Part shown: one piece after another, positions 52,419 through 54,751 of the stretch
Position numbering within the stretch: the first letter of the stretch is position 1
Layout: each line of letters begins with the position of its first letter
NCBI GenBank assembly: GCA_023667365.1
Contig: JAMPAG010000011.1
Location: 1-54,751 of the forward strand
DNA from: a bacterium
GTDB taxonomy: Bacteria; Bacillota; Clostridia; Lachnospirales; Lachnospiraceae
Length of the DNA: 54,751 bases
Direction of reading: 5' to 3'
The notes under the pieces: generated by a model
What the model was told of the DNA's origin: nothing
Database searches by the model: none
What the model saw: the letters and a program-made list of their open reading frames with translations, nothing else
Program-made: the position numbers and the translations under genes

Positions 52419-53942
52419 TCAATGCTTCTTTTTCCTTGCAAGATACTGAACAAAAAAATCATCCTCAATATCATAAGTATAATAATTATACTGCATATCG
52501 TAACCGATGTCATTACGAAAACGATCCGCATACGGCTGCATCGAATAATCCATATCCATCGCCTGCCGCTCTCCGATCCGGTCATCCGCAATGATCTGGT
52601 ACAACTCGCCCAGCGGGTATAATGCACCGATCAAAAGACACACGATCAGCGCGCCCTTTATCATTCCCGTCCGAATATCCTCTGCGCGCTCCCACAGGAA
52701 ACGCAGCAGCGCCGTCATCAAAAAGAACATCGCCGGAATGGATACGCCCATACAAAAATCATTCCACGATCCCATATGAAAGAACGGAATGACCGTCAGG
52801 GACCCAACCGCCGTCCAAAACATAACGTCACGACGGTTCCTTTTGTAAATGCACAGCGCATAAACGCCATACATAAACAGACAGAACATCAGGTAGATCC
52901 AAATATTTTTGCCCCCATACCGCACGATCTGAAGTCCGATCTCCTTCGGCTTGTCCGAAAAGATATTTCCGCCAAAATACAACAGCAGCACCACGCCCAG
53001 GCTGCACAATGTCATGATGTTCCAGGGACTGAATAATCGTTTCCAGATTCCGGCCTTTCCCTTCCCTTCTATCAGCAGCTTGACGGCATAAACCGCGGCA
53101 AAGACAAGCAGCCCTGCCATCGGCAGACTGCCGAACAACATCACGGGAACCAGCAGCGCGGCATAATGCTCTATTTTTTCCCGATGCTCCATAAGCAGCA
53201 GCGTCACAAGCCACGGCACGATACACTGCGGGAATACCCAGCGCATGGATACCAGATTACTGCGGTACTGCAAAAAATAGTCGTTTATATTCAAAAAATG
53301 AAAATAGTCGTACTGCGCACCGATCGAAATCCGAAACAGGATGGATAAGATGATCTGTGCAATGGGAAGCATCCCTCCAAAAAAGAAAAAACACACCAAT
53401 GTGCCAAGCTGTTTTTTCCAGTTCTGCGCCTGCACGGCACGAAATAAATGCAGCAGCACGAGCAGGATTCCGATCGTGTTCCATATATACTGCACCCCCT
53501 GCGTTACCGCAAAGGATGCGCAGAGCTTTCCGAACAGCGACGGCACCAGATACTGCGCAATATAATAAGCCAGCATCGAGTGTTCCCGCGTCTCGTAATA
53601 GACAGGCCACTTTCTCGTCGTCAGATCGTGAAGGATCGCATTGTGCTTATTCCAGTCCGCACTTTGCGGCGCGCCCCCGGTATATCCCATATAATAGGCA
53701 AAAAGCAACACCAGCGCGATCACCGCGCAGCATGTGCCTGCGCCGATCGTCAATTCCCGCTTCTGTTCCCTGTCATAATCCCATGCCATACGGATCACAG
53801 CCGGAAGCAGCAGCGCTGTGACAGCCGCCGCGATATACCACTTCACCCATGTAAACAGAAATAGAAAGACCGGCAGATAAAAATATCCAATTGTGATGAT
53901 GATAAGCCATCTTCCGCTTATCCGCAGCTTCCTGTTCGCCAT
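52419..53942 (-). CDS. Polytopic membrane protein, glycosyltransferase-like
   Basis: I use ATG 53942 (MANRKLRISGRW); the TTG at 53957 is less likely. The 507-residue protein has about 11 membrane helices. The first long loop contains GGAPQSADWNKHNAILHDLT, placed like the acidic loop of GT-C transferases. The C-terminal tail (about 445-507) is hydrophilic with many Tyr and Asp. It probably handles a lipid-linked sugar together with the GT2 and DUF2298 proteins. No SD is present; a TACAAT box ends six bases before the ATG. Confidence 0.75.
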   Translation of the reverse strand: MANRKLRISGRWLIIITIGYFYLPVFLFLFTWVKWYIAAAVTALLLPAVIRMAWDYDREQKRELTIGAGTCCAVIALVLLFAYYMGYTGGAPQSADWNKHNAILHDLTTRKWPVYYETREHSMLAYYIAQYLVPSLFGKLCASFAVTQGVQYIWNTIGILLVLLHLFRAVQAQNWKKQLGTLVCFFFFGGMLPIAQIILSILFRISIGAQYDYFHFLNINDYFLQYRSNLVSMRWVFPQCIVPWLVTLLLMEHREKIEHYAALLVPVMLFGSLPMAGLLVFAAVYAVKLLIEGKGKAGIWKRLFSPWNIMTLCSLGVVLLLYFGGNIFSDKPKEIGLQIVRYGGKNIWIYLMFCLFMYGVYALCIYKRNRRDVMFWTAVGSLTVIPFFHMGSWNDFCMGVSIPAMFFLMTALLRFLWERAEDIRTGMIKGALIVCLLIGALYPLGELYQIIADDRIGERQAMDMDYSMQPYADRFRNDIGYDMQYNYYTYDIEDDFFVQYLARKKKH

Positions 53943-53948
53943 ACGCCC

Positions 53949-53989
53949 ATTGTACAATGAATTTGTAGGAAATGCTACCTATTTGTCAA
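53949..53989 (-). promoter_or_regulatory. Promoter of the envelope operon
   Basis: Minus strand TTGACA (53984-53989), 16-bp spacer, TACAAA (53962-53967); a second -10-like TACAAT at 53949-53954 lies directly before the ATG. Either use gives a leader of 15 bases or less without an SD. Confidence 0.45.
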
Positions 53990-54049
53990 AAAAGGACGCG
54001 GAGGAACCTCCCCATTCACTGTAAAATCTCCTGCTTTTTATTGTAAAAT

Positions 54050-54234
54050 AAAAAACCCCGAATAATCGAGGTTTCTTAAGAGGCGACTAACGGATTTGAA
54101 CCGATGATCAGGGAGTTGCAGACGTATGCCCTTGCGCACACAACACCGCACCTACACCCGTTTCCCACTCCTGTCGCTCCTCATGACCACCTTAAGCCCA
54201 CCTTATTACGTGGAAGCGGTCAGTCTTATAAGCT
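54050..54234 (-). ncRNA. Structured non-coding RNA with tRNA-like ends (raiA-motif RNA is one candidate)
   Basis: A promoter on the minus strand (54241-54269) and a hairpin terminator (54050-54074) define an RNA of about 185 bases. Its ends pair as GACTAGC (54232-54238) with GTTAGTC (54085-54091). Next to the 3' strand there is a T-arm-like hairpin CGG-TTCAAAT-CCG (54091-54103). Further inside CAGGAGT pairs with ACTCCCTG, and GAGG-CGAC with GTCG-CCTC as an alternative. There is no anticodon arm, so it is not a tRNA; no protein fits. The raiA-motif class is of similar size and occurs in this phylum, but I assign it only tentatively. Confidence 0.55.
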
Positions 54235-54240
54235 AGTCTG

Positions 54241-54269
54241 ATTATAGCATGGCATATCCCTAAAATCAA
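54241..54269 (-). promoter_or_regulatory. Promoter of the structured RNA
   Basis: Minus strand TTGATT (54264-54269), 17-bp spacer ending TGC (extended -10), TATAAT (54241-54246). It lies in the left half of an inverted repeat, 54246-54294. Confidence 0.75.
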
Positions 54270-54294
54270 CACTTTTTGGGGTATATGCCATGCT
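54246..54294. repeat. Inverted repeat at the element boundary
   Basis: Arms AGCATGGCATAT (54246-54257) and ATATGCCATGCT (54283-54294) are perfect, and CCC/GGG extends them inward. It overlaps the RNA promoter and ends 45 bp before the mobile-element gene. An operator, or the end of the inserted element, is possible. Confidence 0.6.
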
Positions 54295-54339
54295 TTCAGA
54301 CCATTATTACTCCGTTCTAAAACAATGAAGGAGACACAT

Positions 54340-54751
54340 ATGGATTATCAATTAGAAGTAAAACAAATCGTGGACTACCCACGGTGCCGCATTTACCGTG
54401 AGTTCCTCCGCAGCCTTATGGAAGATAGGGACATCCGCACAAACGGAAGCTCCTATCTTTTTTATTACATGACACTCTGCTCCTATGCAAACTTCCGCTC
54501 CTCCTACCGCCGGATAGAGGGCATCTCCTATCTGGTCGGTCCGGGCGAGTGGGTCTGCAGGACCTCGGAGCTGGCGGAATGGTTCCGCACCCGCTTCCAG
54601 CACCAGGCGCTGTCCATCCTGGACTTCCTGCAAAAGCAGAACTACATCACCTATACGCGGCTTGGCAGGAACAGCCTGGTCAAATTCAGCATCACCGGCT
54701 GGAAGCAGCACAATACAGCCCTTGACTACAATTACCCATGTCTGAAGGATG
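54340..54751 (+). CDS. Integrative-element protein with winged-helix-like domain, partial
   Basis: The frame opens at ATG 54340 after AAGGAGA and runs off the right edge with 137 codons. The sequence MDYQLEVKQIVDYPRCRIYR, then EFLRSLMEDRDIRTNGSSYL, and ELAEWFRTRFQHQALSILDFL is one I associate with a conserved gene near the control or replication end of Lachnospiraceae conjugative elements. The WFRTRFQHQALSIL segment followed by NYITYTRLGRNSLVKF looks like a winged helix. It suggests that a mobile element starts here. Confidence 0.7.
   Translation, partial: MDYQLEVKQIVDYPRCRIYREFLRSLMEDRDIRTNGSSYLFYYMTLCSYANFRSSYRRIEGISYLVGPGEWVCRTSELAEWFRTRFQHQALSILDFLQKQNYITYTRLGRNSLVKFSITGWKQHNTALDYNYPCLKD

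Noticed and set aside
54081..54140. tRNA (Cys-like) on the minus strand
   Set aside because: The T-loop and an acceptor-like helix are there, but the anticodon arm does not pair, and the 5' strand of the end helix is about 140 bases away, so it is part of a larger RNA.

Overview
The window is a stretch of chromosome from an anaerobic, low-to-medium GC Firmicute, most likely a Lachnospiraceae (Clostridium cluster XIVa) species. The reasons are the gdpP-rplI-dnaB and rpsF-ssb-rpsR clusters, MecA, a FASII cluster with FabK and a fused AccD-AccA, a pyruvate formate-lyase locus with ferredoxin, a CwlD-type amidase, and at the right edge a gene typical of Lachnospiraceae conjugative elements. No rRNA, CRISPR array, intact transposase or canonical tRNA was found.

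Layout. 1-2820 is an AT-rich accessory patch on the minus strand: two GNAT acetyltransferases, an unknown helical protein and a type I restriction-modification remnant broken by an amber codon. 2828-7534 (minus) is housekeeping: RlmD, YhaM, a small membrane protein and an HtrA-like protein whose catalytic triad is gone. 7716-16508 (plus) holds mutS2, which looks leaderless, an OmpR-type two-component pair, and an operon of a chemoreceptor, a GHKL kinase and a LytTR regulator. 16535-19211 (minus) carries a cell-wall amidase and a GH18/SH3 glucosidase-like protein. The 850-bp gap to mecA holds two opposed promoters and a candidate small RNA.

20059-25336 is the most interesting part: mecA, a DUF1858 protein, then a pyruvate formate-lyase locus in which the enzyme is split. 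The 679-residue catalytic chain stops before the glycyl-radical domain. That domain is a separate 80-residue protein two genes downstream. Between them lies a 66-residue protein that resembles the first half of the radical domain but ends in a cysteine-rich tail. pflA and a 2[4Fe-4S] ferredoxin follow. The gaps contain many strong hairpins.

25475-31250 is a mixed region: an unknown protein, an anchored protein with a duplicated 24-bp tail, DUF1287, NUDIX, a TetR regulator facing a membrane GDPD, and a PNPOx-fold protein. 31251-31785 is a decayed AT-rich patch with ~48-bp repeats. 31786-40769 (minus) is a fatty-acid operon read fabH-fabK-fabD-fabG-fabF-accB-accC-accDA from one strong promoter with a FabT-like operator; acpP and fabZ are absent. 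40913-47531 (minus) holds a MerR/coiled-coil protein, dnaB, rplI, gdpP, rpsR, ssb and rpsF. 47686-53942 (minus) holds a DUF951 protein, a sirtuin and a three-gene envelope operon (membrane protein, GT2 glycosyltransferase, DUF2298 protein). At 54050-54234 there is a structured RNA with its own promoter, terminator and tRNA-like ends, and the window closes in the first gene of an integrative element.
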